NCBI GenBank assembly: GCA_025526915.1
Contig: JAHLKH010000018.1
Span: forward strand, 124,001-188,000
DNA: 64,000 nucleotides
Direction of reading: 5' to 3'
Source: Entophlyctis helioformis
Taxonomy: Eukaryota; Chytridiomycota; Chytridiomycetes; Chytridiales; Chytriomycetaceae
Positions 32,501 through 45,200 of the stretch are shown piece after piece; positions within the stretch are counted from its first letter, which is position 1; the number at the start of each line of letters is the position of its first letter. A program made the translations under genes and the position numbers. A model generated the notes under the pieces. The model saw only the letters and a list, made by a program, of their open reading frames with translations. It made no database searches and had not been told where the DNA came from.

Positions 32501-34392
32501 GCATGGGGTGGTAGTGCGCGAGGAGAGCGTCAATGGGACAGTCGGGATGTCCTTGCAAGCGCAATAGGTCGCGGAGAGACGGCACATCGATTGCCTCGAA
32601 CACGCAGGCGAGGATGCCAAACACGACGGGCATGAAGTCGGGCAGCACGCCCCTGGGGTCCGAGTTGGAGACGCGAACCAGAAACTGCTCAATCACAGCC
32701 GCTCGCTGTAAGCCGAGTGCGTCGCGCATGTGCGACGCGTTGGGTGGCCTGAGTGCAGCCGCACACTGCATGTCCATGACTGATCCAGCAGCCACTGCAA
32801 ACGAGCCATGTGCGCGCTGGAGGACTTGATCAGCAAGCGACTGTAATGTTGGCTCTGTGCCAGCTGGCGATGCAGATGCAGATGCAGTTGTCCATGGCGG
32901 CATCTGGCACAGCTCGCTTTCCACAAACTTGCGCATGCCAGCAGCGTGGCTCGCAGCGTTGCTGGTGCAGCTCAAGTCGATAACGCAGCCAGCGGGCGAT
33001 GCACTGGAGAGGCCAGCGACGATCCGAGGTGCGACATGGGCAAAGCCGGGGCCAGCCGTGAAGATGACACGGATGGCTGGTGGCTGATGCATGCTGTTGG
33101 TGCGGTCGTCTTGGCGGTTGCTGCTGATGTTGGAGATGTCTGCATGTGGACCAGCCAGCAGTGCAGACTGCAGATCAAGCAGGAACGCTTCGGCGCCATC
33201 CAGATGGTCAATGTCGTCAATGAAGATGCAGATCTGGCTGGGGTGGCCGCCAGGTGTGTGGGCATGGAGCAGTGCGTGGATGGGATCAACCAGCAGAGTG
33301 CGGATGGCTGCCAGCTGCGCAACCGACGGGCTGCTGGGGCCGCTCGTGTCGGCAATGGCTGGCGAGTCGATCCCAGTCGAGCGTGCGAGTTGAGCGCAGT
33401 ACAGTGGCAGCTGCGATGCCAGCTGGTGGGCGACGGTCTGCAGCAGCCGTGTTGGAGAAGCCGTGTCTGTGGATGGGCAGGGCCGCGCAGGATCGTGTTC
33501 TTGGCCAGACGGACGGCACGCAAAGAACGCAGCAGCGGCCGTTGCCGGCTGTGTGGCTGGGCTGGACGGTGGCGCCGAGTCGTGGCTGCTGAGATGTGCC
33601 AGGTGCGCAACATGCGCCTGGTGGGCAAGGTGGGCGAGTGCGACAGACTTGCCCGAGCCCGCACGGCCCTGCAGCCACAGGAACGGCGATGTGGCGGACG
33701 ACAGCCAGGCGGAGGCAGCCGAGTCGATCCAGTCGAATGTGCCGGGCATGCGACGGGCCGCCAGCGACGCCATGAGCCTGTACATGGGCACAGGGTCGAG
33801 CAGGTTGCCCAGATGGGCCAGAGCCTCGAGCGTGTCGAGCGTGCCGAGCGTGTCGAGCGTGTCGAGCGCGGCGGACGATGAGGGCGATGCAGTGATCACT
33901 GGTGGCACCGACGCGGACGCGACCGAGGGGGCGAGCGACAGCAGGCGGGTGGCGAGCACGGCTGCAACGTCGACGGCTGGCTGAGACTGCGACTGCGACT
34001 GCGGGGTCGCTTGCTGGCCGCCGTCTTGGACGGCACACGAGCGAATGGCAGCAGCCGTGTCGACGACCAGACGGGCAGCGCCGGCGATGCTGCAGGCGGC
34101 ATGGCCACTCGCGGCGCCGCCTGTGTTGATGGCCAGATGCGCGGCCGCGTGTGCAAGGATGCGGAGCAGCAGATGCAGCACGCCCTCGTCTGTCTGCTCG
34201 GACGCTTGTGAGTGGCAACACCAAGCACCAGATCGGCATGCCGAGGCAAGCACGCACCGTGGATGGGCGGGCAGCCAGCAGGCTCGCAACGCCGTCGATG
34301 GCGGCCGCTGCCTCTGACACGGGCTGTCCCGCGTTGCCTGCTCGCGACCGGAGGCCTGCTGCGAGGTCTACAAGCCCGCTCACGTTGGACAT
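29525..34392 (-). CDS. NACHT-WD40 protein (NLR-like STAND ATPase)
   Basis: Signal-transducing ATPase of the STAND class, probably cytosolic. From ATG 34392: a helical Ala-rich N-terminal region; a NACHT-type nucleotide-binding module with Walker A GRAGSGKS (about residue 242) and Walker B IFIDDIDHLDG (about 389); a winged-helix-like stretch (SIDFRHPSVRHILC); then at least four WD40 blades at about 910-1085 (GHVGAIHAI, GGEDGAVMAWD, LSGSADKTARLW, TASADGTARVWD). A long Pro/Ser/Gln-rich tail follows. The frame appears to shift near 34200 (a very short intron is an alternative) and near 30735 and 30420, so the tail is the least certain part. Fungal NACHT-WD40 proteins include heterokaryon-incompatibility receptors; a self/non-self role here is inference. 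The N-terminal effector type is not recognised. Confidence 0.8.
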
Positions 34393-34596
34393 TCAGGGTT
34401 GGTGTTGGTGTTTGTTTGAGTGTTTCGTGTGGATAATCTCGTGACGTCAAACGTGGCTGGAAGGGCCACGTGGGCAAGGCTGAATACCAACCGCCCCGTG
34501 TTTTGCCGCCTGCTCATCCAGATCGATGCCGCAGCCGCCCGCGAACAAAAAGGCGGCCAGCCCCACTTCGGTCCTCGCCAACCTGCCTATAGAATC

Positions 34597-36373
34597 ATGG
34601 TCGCCTTTGCACTCGTCTCGATCCTCGCCGCCGCTGCGTCTGTCAGCGCCGCTCCTGCTGCCCCCATCGTCAACCTGCCGTACGGCCGTTTCCGCGGTGC
34701 CATTGCTGCCGACGGCAAGACCGCCAGCTTCCTGGGCATTCCCTACGCCCAGGCCCCCGTCGGCGAGCTGCGCTTCCGCCCGTCCAAGGCCCTCGAGCCC
34801 GTCAACAAGTGCAACACGCCCATCCGCAATGCCACCCTGCCCGGCTTCTCGTGCATGCAGGCTCCCAGCCCCATCTTCGACGGCCCTTGGTTCAAGGCTG
34901 GCGAGGTGCGTCGTGCTCATGCACGCTCTCGTGGACGCTCTGTCTGCGGTAGACGCTGTGCACCCGACTCTGTGGTGATGGCGGCCCTGCGAATTTGCCG
35001 TGTCAAAATTGCCGCCGCGATGACTGACGCTGTCTGTTTCACCGCATGCGCCTCAATGTTTCAACCTGCAGGACTGCCTGAACGTCAACGTGTTCGCGCC
35101 CGCCAACGCCGAGGACAACAGCAAGCTGCCCGTCCTCGTCTACTTCTACGGCGGCTCGTTCAACGACGGCTTCAACAACCAGCCCTTCATCCAGGGCGCC
35201 ACCTTCTTCGCTGCCGCCGCCGAGAAGCAGCAGGCCGTGATCGTTGTGCCCAACTACCGCACCAACGCGTTCGGCTTCCTCGCGTCGGCCGAGCTTGCCA
35301 AGCAGGACTCGCTCAACGTCGGTCTCCTCGACCAGAAGCTCGCCTTTGAGTGGGTGCGCAACAACATTGCCCAGTTCGGCGGCAACCCCGAGAGCGTGAC
35401 CGCCTGGGGCCAGTCGGCCGGTGCCATCTCGATCGCCACCCACCTTGTCGCCCAGGATGGCCAGGCTCCCCTCTTTGACCGCGCCATTCTCCAGTCTGGC
35501 GGTCTCCTCCCCATCTACAACACGCCCACCACTGCCCAGGCTGCCTTCAACAAGCTCGCCACCGCCGTCAACTGCAACACCGCTGCCGATGTCGTTGCCT
35601 GCATGCAGAAGGTGGATGCCGCCGCTCTCTACGCCGCTGCCAACAAGGCCGGTATCTCGTACGGCCCCGCCGTCGACGGCAAGTACATCAAGGAGCAGCC
35701 CCGCGTTGCGATCGCTGCCGGCAAGATCCGCAAGATCCCTCTCCTCCTTCTCGACAACAGAGACGAGGGCACTTACTTTGTCTTCCCCTCTGCCGCCGCC
35801 CTTGCCACCGCGGATGCCGTCAAGGCCTACCAGCGCAACGCGTTCCCCTACCTGACCGACGCTGCCTTTGCCCAGCTCCAGGCTCTGTACCCGATCGAGC
35901 GCTACCCCCTCCCCGTCGTTGCCGCTGCTGACTCGTTCGGCAACGCCATCTTCAACTGCCCCGAGCTCCAGCTTGCCGAGACCCTGTCGGCCCTCCAGGT
36001 TCCCGTCTACAAGGCGCGCTTCAACGTCCAGCCCGCCACTCTGCCCCTCCCCGCCTTTGCCCAGCTCGGTGTCTACCACGGTGCCGAGCTTCCGTTTGTG
36101 TGGAACTTTGTCCCCTTCCTCAACTCGACTGTTGGCGAGAACGTCATTGCCGCCGGCATGGTCCGCTCGTACCTCGACTTTGCCGCTGGCAAGGCTCCCG
36201 GCTCGTCCCTCGACGCGCCGTGGCCCGTCTACCGCACTGACGCCAAGACCACCAACCAGGTGTCCATCCAGCTCGCAAAGAACGGCAAGGTTGATCCCAT
36301 TGACCAGATCACTGCCGCTCGCTGCGCTTTCTGGACTGAGAACGCTCTTGCCGCTGCCAAGTTTGTTGTCTAA
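34597..36373 (+). CDS. Secreted type-B carboxylesterase (alpha/beta hydrolase), copy 1
   Basis: Esterase of the cholinesterase/lipase type B family. Exons 34597-34905 and 35072-36373 join in phase (GTGCGT...GCAG), 536 residues, usual family length. Signal peptide MVAFALVSILAAAASVSA. Family marks: YGRFRGAIAADGKTASFLGI at the N terminus; EDNSKLPVLVYFYGGSF with the oxyanion-hole Gly-Gly near 129; nucleophile elbow WGQSAGA with Ser about 218; the acidic triad residue probably in NRDEGTYF; and the His in GVYHGAELPF. All three catalytic elements are present, so it should be active; natural substrate unknown. It is followed by a tandem paralogue sharing the first intron position. Confidence 0.92.
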
Positions 36374-36987
36374 GCGTGGATCATCAAATGAAGATTTCAT
36401 GCAGTCACTGGAAGTGTCCAGCGTGCCTTGCCAATGCCAATGCCAATGCCAAGGTACTTGTCAAACAATGAGTGACTCCACCACAAAACGCATTGTGGCG
36501 ACGAGCACAATATCAAAGCAGATTCAATGGACTGCGGAGCTCGTTCGGACAGATCTGGGTGGAAAAGTCCATAAGAAAACGCGCAGTGTCTTGGCAGTGT
36601 GCAAGTCGGAGATCTACCACAGTTGCGCGTGAGGCAACGAAGGCATGCCAGTGGCCGCGTTGCATGGTGCTCCTGTCTGTGTGATGTGCGCCATGGCTCG
36701 CGTTCTAACGGCTACGCAGGTGTCACGGGCAGTAGATCCGCCGATGGTGAGAGCCAGAGACCAATGCGCCGTGGTTGCATGATCTGTAAACAAAAGCAGA
36801 GCGTGCGCATCTGATTGGTTGCGCATTGTCTGGACGCGATGCCAGGCATGGCCCGGTCTATAAAAGGCGACGGATTCCCCAGCCAGACACGCTCACCACT
36901 GACAAGCGACAAGCCACAAGACAAAGCGACAAGACAAAGCGACAAGACAAAGCGACAAGAAACCCTCAAAACCCCACAAGATCTCCA
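36374..36987. other. Intergenic between the two carboxylesterases
   Basis: Contains a short (CCAATG)n tract at about 36428-36450 and a TATA box at 36859. Just before the second gene, GACAAAGC repeats appear at about 36917-36960 in the presumed 5'UTR. No gene supported. Confidence 0.6.
36859..36866 (+). promoter_or_regulatory. TATA box of carboxylesterase 2
   Basis: TATAAAAG, 129 bases before the ATG at 36988, the only good TATA match in this intergenic region. Confidence 0.55.
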
Positions 36988-38988
36988 ATGCTGTTCCACA
37001 CTCTTGCTACGCTGTTCCTTGCGGCGAATGCCGTCCACGCCCAGTCGACGCCACCGCCCGCCAACGCGCCATGCAGCGGCATCACGGGTTTCCGCAACGG
37101 CGACTACAAGAACGTCCTGCGCAAGGATGACATCGACACCTACTACAAAGAGCCCAAGATGTACACCAACAGCCCACAGAAATACCCCATGACCGATCCC
37201 GTCATCCGTCTCGATTATGGTCGTTTCCGCGGCAAGCTCTCGCCAGACGGCAAGACGCTCAGCTTCCTTGGCATCCCGTTTGCTGCCCCTCCAGTCGGCA
37301 ACCTCCGTTTCCGCGCACCGCAGCCACCCGAGCCGATCTCCAAGCGCACCGTTTTTGATGCCACTCAGATTGGCAATGGATGCATCCAGGACCCTAAATC
37401 GCAAGGTTTCAATGGCGTCGGCCTGACGGTCAAGGAGGTAACCATCTGTCGCACGCATGGGTCGTGCCGTGTCCACTGCCCTTGCGTGTTCTGACCAACA
37501 TCACGCATCCATGAACGTCGCGATCTGGCCCAATTGGTTGGGTATTGCAGGACTGTCTCAATCTCAATGTCTACACCCCAGCCAACGCCACCGAGAACAG
37601 CAACCTGCCCGTGATTGTCTACATCTACGGCGGCGGTTTCAACGACGGATACAACAACATCCCGTTCTTCAACGGAGCCAACTTCTTGGCTGCTGCCCAG
37701 TCCCAGCAGGCCGTGATCGTTGTGCCCAACTACCGCACCAACGTTTTTGGCTTCCTCGCGTCGGCCGAGCTTGCTGCTGAAAAGTCTCTCAACGTCGGTC
37801 TGCTTGACCAGCGCGCTGCTTTCGAGTGGGTGCGCAGACACATTCGTCGTTTTGGTGGCAACCGCAAGAGCGTGACCGCCTGGGGCCAGTCGGCCGGTGC
37901 AAGTAAGTGCTGCCCGTTTGCGTGCATTACGTTTGTGCCGCTCTGGATTGCGACCAAGATCTGACATGGCCCACGACCACCGCCCCTTGATTGCTTGCTT
38001 GCTTGGCCAGTGTCCATTGCCACACACATGATCGCTCGCGGCGGCTCTCTGCCTCTCTTTGACCGCGCCATCCTGCACTCTGGCGCCGTGTTCCCTGTGT
38101 ACAACACGCCGTACACTGGCCAGGCCAGCTTTGACATTCTCGCCAACTCGGTTGGCTGTGCGGCAACCAACGGCACGACCACTGCCAACAATGCCAATGA
38201 CGTGGACGATGACGACGACGACAACATTGTCCTTTCGTGTCTGCGCAAGGTCAACCCGGTCACGCTCTTCAACACTGCTACGCTGCTCCGTTCCAGTTTT
38301 CGCCTGCCGTGGACCGATCCTACGTCGTTGAGCAGCCGCAGATCTCGCTTGCTGCTGGCAAGGTGCGCAAGATCCTACGATCCTGCTCAGCGACACAGAC
38401 GAAGGCACCTTCTTTGCTGCGGGCGGCGGCGTCTACGACTCGGCCAGCTCGTACTTTTTCCAGCGCACCGTGTTTTCGTTCCTTAGCGAAGCCGACTTTG
38501 CCTATGCCACCAACTCGCTGTACCCTGTCAGTGCCAACTTTTTCAAGAGCGCGTCCGGACTCGTTTGGCGATTCCTCTTCAACTGCCCAATGTACCAACT
38601 CGGAGATGCGCTCTCTGCCGCCAACGTCCCCGTGTACAAGACGCACTTTGACCACCTCCCGCTTCTTTGACCCCGACCAAGCGTACCTGTTTGGCGTGTA
38701 CCACGGCGCGGAGCTCCCGTACGCGTGGAACTTCCCGTACGCCATCACGCCGGCCGAGCAGCAAGTCCTCACTCCGCTCTTTGTCAACGCCTACCTTGAC
38801 TTTGCGGCCAACAAGACGCCCGGCATCAGCTCTGGCTCGCCGTGGCCCTCTACAACATCACCGCCAAAAACCAGCTGCTGATCGACATTCCCATCACCAA
38901 CGCTGTCCAGAACGGCTGGGGCCAAGAAGACGTCTGCGAGTTTTGGACCAACACACCCTCTGGCGGTTACTTCCTCAACAGCCTTTGA
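36988..38988 (+). CDS. Secreted type-B carboxylesterase, copy 2, frame-broken in its 3' half
   Basis: Tandem paralogue of the preceding esterase. Signal peptide MLFHTLATLFLAANAVHA. Exons 36988-37437, 37551-37902 and from 38011; the first intron sits at the same place as in copy 1 (just before DCLNLNV), and a second intron splits the elbow right after GQSAGA. The oxyanion Gly-Gly-Gly (YIYGGGFNDG), the nucleophile Ser and the His (GVYHGAELPYAWN) are all seen. An Asp-rich insert (DVDDDDDDN) is unique to this copy. Beyond 38280 the frame changes near 38290, 38378, 38650 and 38855; three are simple single-base losses and the one near 38650 needs two missing bases or one extra. Conserved sequence continues to the stop at 38986, which argues for sequence errors rather than an old pseudogene. 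Confidence 0.75.
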
Positions 38989-39295
38989 GCACTGGATCAT
39001 TGAATGAACTTGGCATGCACCATTAAACCTCGACATCACTGACGTCACGATTCACGTTTGAACTGTAAAGAGCGGAGTAAGAGCGGAGTTTCATGTGTGG
39101 CGCGTCCGACTGCGATCTGGACAATGGCCGCACAGGAATGCGTTGGCGGCAACACGTTCCGTTCATTCCAGTCACCCCCTCGGGCATGGCTTGGTGGCTC
39201 ACCCCTCGTTGTCCCGTCGTCCACCTTCCACGGCGTTCATCCATCTTCCTCGCAGCCAACCTGTATCAGTCGTCCCCTTGCACATACACGACGCC
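38989..39295. other. Intergenic, upstream of chitin synthase 2
   Basis: No gene or clear promoter element seen. It may hold the 5' leader or a first exon of chitin synthase 2, whose start is unresolved. Confidence 0.45.
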
Positions 39296-42200
39296 ATGAA
39301 GCCTGGCAGAAACCAGCAACAGCGGCAGCAGATGCAGCAGGCAGCAAGGCAAGCCCTGCAGTCTGCCTGCTGGCGCAACATCGACTCGTGCCACTGACCA
39401 TGCACACGCCTGTGGTGTTGTCCATTCAGGCTCCGGTGGAACACCGAGTTCGTTGCCGCTTGCCATCCACGACATCTCGCTCTACCGCCAGCCGCAGTCC
39501 AGCACGGGCGGCCAGCAGACAGCAGACGCCGACGCCATTGCCCGCACGCTTGCCGACCGTCTGCAGCACGGCCGTCTCGTCTACACATGGGTCGGCGACC
39601 GCTGCATGGTCGCGCTGCGTCCCGCATCGCCGGCTGCGTATCATGGCCATATCTCCGCTCCAGCCGCTCTCGGAGGCATCGGCCGAACCGGCCAGTCTGG
39701 CGGTCTGGTTGGCGGGGCTGCAGGCGGCTCGGACTCTGGCAGCACTGGAGATGCAGCCAGCGAGCTGTTGTCCAAGGAACGCGCCACGTCCCTCAAACTG
39801 TCGACTGCTGCGTTTCCAGCAGCCTCGCTGTACGCCGCGAGCCATGCGACTCGGAGCAGCAACAGCAAGAATGGCAGCAGTGCCAGCAGCGGTGCAAACA
39901 GCCAGGCGTCGAGTGCGGCAAACACGCCAGGCCGTCCATTGCCACCGCAGACTGCAGGATCGGCAGCGTCGTTCAATCAACGCCGGCCGTCATTCGTGCA
40001 GCCTTTGCCGCCCCACGTGTTTGACCTGGTGGCATCTGCCTTTGTGCACATGATCAATGACAAGCAGGACCAGTGCGTCATCCTCAGGTAACGCCGTCAG
40101 ATGCCAGTCCATCGTCTGCTGGCGCAACATCCACTCTAACCTCTGTGTCCACAGTGGAGAGTCCAATTGCGGCAAGTCAGAGTCTGGACGCTTGATCGCC
40201 CGCCACCTCTGCGACCTCACCAAGCTCTCAGCCTCGGCCAAAAAGACCCGCATCCATTCTGGCGCCATGAAACTCGACTTTGTCCTGTCCGCATTTGGCA
40301 ACGCCGTGACACCTGAAAACACCAACGCGTCTCGCTTCAGTCGCTACACCGAGTACCAGTTTGACGAGAACGGCTTCATGGCCGGCGTCAAGATCCTCGC
40401 ATACAATCTCGAAAAATCCCGCGTGACCGAGGCATCCGACGCTCATGCCAACTTTGACGTGTTCTACTACCTGCTCGCAGGCATCGACGCGGGCATGCGT
40501 GCCAAATGGAGTCTGGCCGAACCGTCACACTTTGCATACCTCAATCGCGTGCAGTCCAAGCCGGCGGTCCTGCTCACCCACCACCATTTCGACCCAGACA
40601 ACCTGGAGAAGCTGCGGCACCATCTGAGCGCGGTCGGTATTGCCAAACAGACCCACGACGACATGTTCAGGCTCTTGGCAGCGATTCTCAACCTGGGCAA
40701 CATCGCGTTCGCGCGAACGGCCGAGCTGTCTGCCAACGAGCCGTGCACCATCAAGAACCTGCCGCAGCTGGAGACTACCGCCGAGCTTCTCGGTCTGCGT
40801 GCCGAGCATCTGATGGCAGCGCTGACGTACGAGACCAAGGCTGTCGGACGGGAGCTGTGCACGGTGATTCTGGATCTGGATGGCGCAGCCCGTCAGCGGG
40901 ACCGGCTTGCTCAGCTGCTGTACTCGCTCCTGTTTCAGTGGATTGTCGAGGCGACGAATGCGCGCATGTGCAAGGAGGAAGCCGACTGGGCCAACTACAT
41001 CTCTGTCGTTGATTTCGCAAGCGTTCAAGCGTCGTCTCCTGGCTCCGCATCGTCTTCTGCCTCTCCTCACGGACCCGCAGCCGCCAATGGACGCGGACTG
41101 TTGTCGCGACTCGTTACCAACTATGCGTCAGAGAGACTGCACGGGTTTGTGCTGGACCAGATGGCTCTGTCGGTTGACCGACTGGTTGCTGCCCGTGCGG
41201 TGCCCGAGCATTCCAAGACGGCCGCCGCTGCCATTGAAAGCAACCAGACGGTTCTGCGACTGCTGGGTGCGCCATCCACGGGCATCATCGCCATCTTGCA
41301 AAAGGACGTGTCCAGACGCGAACGGTTCGGCGCAGGCATAGGGCTTGTAGGTTCCATTAAGGGTTCGGGCTCTGGCGGGGCAAACGGCACGGCACCAGCG
41401 CGCGCGAGCCGCGTGCTGCGAGCCAGTCGTGTTGGGTCCATGTTCTTTGGTGCTGGCCACAGCATAACGGGCGGCTCTGGTGCAAATGCAGCGCAGGGAT
41501 CGTCTGCAACGGCGTCTTTGCCAAGCACAGCTGCCCAGCAGGCTGTTCTCGACAGAATCTCTCGCATCTGCGGCGACAATCCCAAACTCTCGCTGGTGGC
41601 ATCGATATCCACCACAGCCACGCGCCAGCAGTACAACACGGCGTTCGGCATCCACCACTACTCGGGCATGGTGCATTACGACATGAGTATGCTGGATGCA
41701 TCGACCTCGGATGCATCCACCAGCATCTCAACCGACTTTGTGTCGCTCTTTTGCGGATCCATGGACCAGCCTGCGACCGCTTCGCCTTTGTCCGCCAACT
41801 GTTCTCCAAGCGCGCCATTGCCGTCGACATGCATCCAAAGAACCGGCAGACGCTCATGCGCGCTCGACAGAGTCTGCTGCCAGCACGTCGGCCATCCACG
41901 CTGCGACGGCGCCAAACAATCCGTGCAGGCGACGCCAGTGTTGCGCATTCGCGTGCACCGTCGGGCAATATGACCATTAGCCACGATCCGCTGCAGTCCA
42001 TGGCCGCAGACGGTGGTAGTGGCGGCGCAGGCGAACCACTGTCATGATGGACGCAGGAGACGTGTCCGTGATGAGTACGATGCAAGGCTCGCCGTCGTCC
42101 TCGCTGGACTCTGACTCGCTGTTCCAGCAAACCAAGGCGTCCATGGACGATCTGATTGACAGCCTCGAGTGCACCAATCTGTGGTTCGCCATCCATCTGC

Positions 42201-45200
42201 GTCCGCACGCATACGCCCGTGGCGGCACCACCATCGACATTGCCGACATCACCCGGCAGGTCAGAGGCATGCAGATTGACGCCATCGCCAACTCGATGGC
42301 ATGCTGTACGTCTGCGGTATGCCATTCGAGCTGCTCCTGTCTCGCCTGCAAGACATTGTGGGGCCAGATACAATCCCAGAGGGCGGATCGCTCGGCATGG
42401 CTGTCGAGGCAATGGCATCAGGCGACATGGACGGCATGAGCGACATGTTTCCTGAGCGGCTTCAAGAAGCTGCCGTCGAGGCACTCGATTTGTTTGCCAT
42501 CGAGAGCGACCTGTACCTCTGCGGCGATCGCCAAGTGTTCTTGACCGAGACCGGCGCACGCATGCTGTACACCAGGCTCAACCGCGGCAATCTGCTTCTT
42601 GGGCAGAGCGTGTCGACGCCAGACTCGTCTCGTGCCACCACCCGGCCGTCATCAGGCGTATCAACCGAATCCGTTGGCCCTGGCCCTCAAGATGGCGCGT
42701 TTGACGTCTATGACCATTCGCCCAACGACCGATTGATTGCTGCAAGTGGCCGAGCGCATCATGGCAGCGGAGCGTCTATCGCTCCTTCTCGTGCATCCTG
42801 CTCTCTGCAGACGACGACGTCATGGATATCGTTTCAACGTACGACTTTACTCGAGCGCAGGGACGTGCAACGTACGACGGACGGCCCTCGCAGGACAGTC
42901 GGTACCAAAAGGACATTGAGCTGGGCAATCTGCCTTTACCTGCAGCGCGGCAGCAGGATGTCAGCGCGCAGAACAACCAGCATTTCCAGCAAGGCTCAGC
43001 AGAAACGCTCGTGCAGACCAGCAACAAGCCTAGGGATGCCACCAAGTCTGCCCGACCGCGCACCGCCGCTCGATCGTGGTGGGTGTGCATCACGTGGTCG
43101 CTCACGTGGTGGATCCCGACCTGCTGCATCGCCACCGTCTTTGGAAAGCGGCGGCCCGACGTCCAGATGGCGTGGCGTGAAAAGGTCGCCCTGTGCGTGA
43201 TCATCTTTCTCATGTGCGCCACGATGCTCTTCTTCATCATCGGCCTTGGACGGATCCTGTGTCCCAGGCAGAATGTGCTGTCCGAGGGCGAAGTCAGCCA
43301 GTTCAACACGCTCGCCGAGCCGTTTGTGGTCGTGTTCGGCAACTACTACCGGATTGCAGATGTGGTCCAGTCACATGTGCTTGGCGGCAATGCGTACCTT
43401 GGTGCCCCTGCGTTCATGGTAAGCACTGCGTCGTGCGACACGATTGCCGTACCAGCGCGCTCCAACTCACACATGCTTGCAACGGCTTGCGCGATCAGAG
43501 CACGGTGCTTGGCCGTGACGTGAGTGCCATGTTCTACCCGTCCAGACTGCCCGAAAAGTACTGTCCAGGCATGAACCTGCCGGCCGGTTGGGACAATGTG
43601 TACAACCGCAACAACCAAGGCACGCCGCAGATCTGGTACGGCCATCTCCAGTCGTCGCCCGTCAACAACAAAACCATCGACTACCTCGCCAACATGGCGT
43701 ACATGAAAAAGGGCCAGATTGCACGCAGCAAGGAATGGATCTCGAGCTTCCTGGACTCGGACGGCAACCACAAGATCATTGTCGCGTGGGGCAAGGTGTA
43801 CGACATCACCACATACTATGATCCGTCCAACGTCGGTGCGCAGGCGACATCGCCCGGCTTCTTTGGCAACCTTGTCAAGCAGATCTTTGACGCGTTTTCG
43901 CAGTCGTCCAACCGCGGCCGCGATGCCACCGACACGCTCAACCAGCTCAAAGAGCCGCGCTACGGCGGGCCCGTGTTCTTTGCACAGTTCCGCACATGCA
44001 TGGACAATATGTTCTACACGGGTGTTGTGGACACACGGACGGATCTCAAGTGCGTGCTGCCCAACTACATCATGCTGGCGGCATCCTGCGTGCTCGTGCT
44101 CGTCATTGGATTCAAGTTTGTTGGTGCTCTGCAGCTCAACGGACGCAGCAACCCGGAAGACCATACCAAGTTTGTCATTTGCCAGGTGCCGTGCTACACC
44201 GAGGGCGAAGACTCGCTCCGGCGCACCATCAACAGCCTGGCGTGCACGCAGTACAGCGATTCGCGCAAGCTGCTGTTCATTATCTGTGATGGCATGATCA
44301 TTGGCGCGGGCAACGACCGTCCAACACCGCGGATCGTGCTGGATATTCTCGGCGTTGACGAGGACGTGGATCCCGAACCGCAAAGTTTCCAGTCCCTGGG
44401 CAAAGCATCCAAGCAGCACAACATGGGCAAAGTGTACTCGGGTCTGTATGACGTGGAAGGCCACCTGGTGCCGTTCATTGTCATTGTCAAGGTCGGCACC
44501 CCCTCGGAGCGCGTCAAGCCAGGCAACCGCGGCAAGCGCGACTCGCAGCTGGTGCTGATGCGGTTCCTCAACCGGGTCCATTTCGCTGCACCCTTGGCGC
44601 CGCTCGAGCTGGAGATGTTCCACCACATGAAGAACATTATCGGCGTGCCGCCCATGATGTACGAGTATGTGCTCATGGTGGATGCAGACACCGAGGTGCT
44701 GCCCGACTCGCTCAACATGCTCGTGTCGTCCATGATCATCGACGGCAACATCATGGGCATCTGTGGCGAGACGCAGCTGTCCAACGAAAACGACTCGTGG
44801 GTGACCATGATCCAGGTGTACGAGTACTACATCTCGCACCACCTGTCCAAGGCGTTCGAGTCCCTCTTTGGGTCGGTGACGTGTCTGCCGGGATGCTTCT
44901 GCATGTACCGACTGCGGTCGTCGAATGGCAAGAACACGCCCCTGCTCGTGTCGCCGCAAGTGCTGGCAGACTACTCGGAAAACAATGTGGACACGCTGCA
45001 TCTCAAGAACCTGCTCGAGCTGGGCGAGGACCGCTACCTGACGACGCTGCTCCTCAAGCACTTTCCGACCCTCAAGACCAAATTTGTGCAGGGTGCGCTG
45101 TGCCAGACGGGAGCGCCAGACCGATGGAGCGTGCTGCTGTCGCAGCGTCGACGGTGGATCAACTCGACGGTGCACAACCTGTTTGAGCTCGTGTTCCTGT

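Noticed and set aside
41700..42850. Calling chitin synthase 2 a pseudogene
   Set aside because: The breaks are confined to the linker between motor and core, are all single-base losses, and the motor part, core and DEK domain are otherwise intact.
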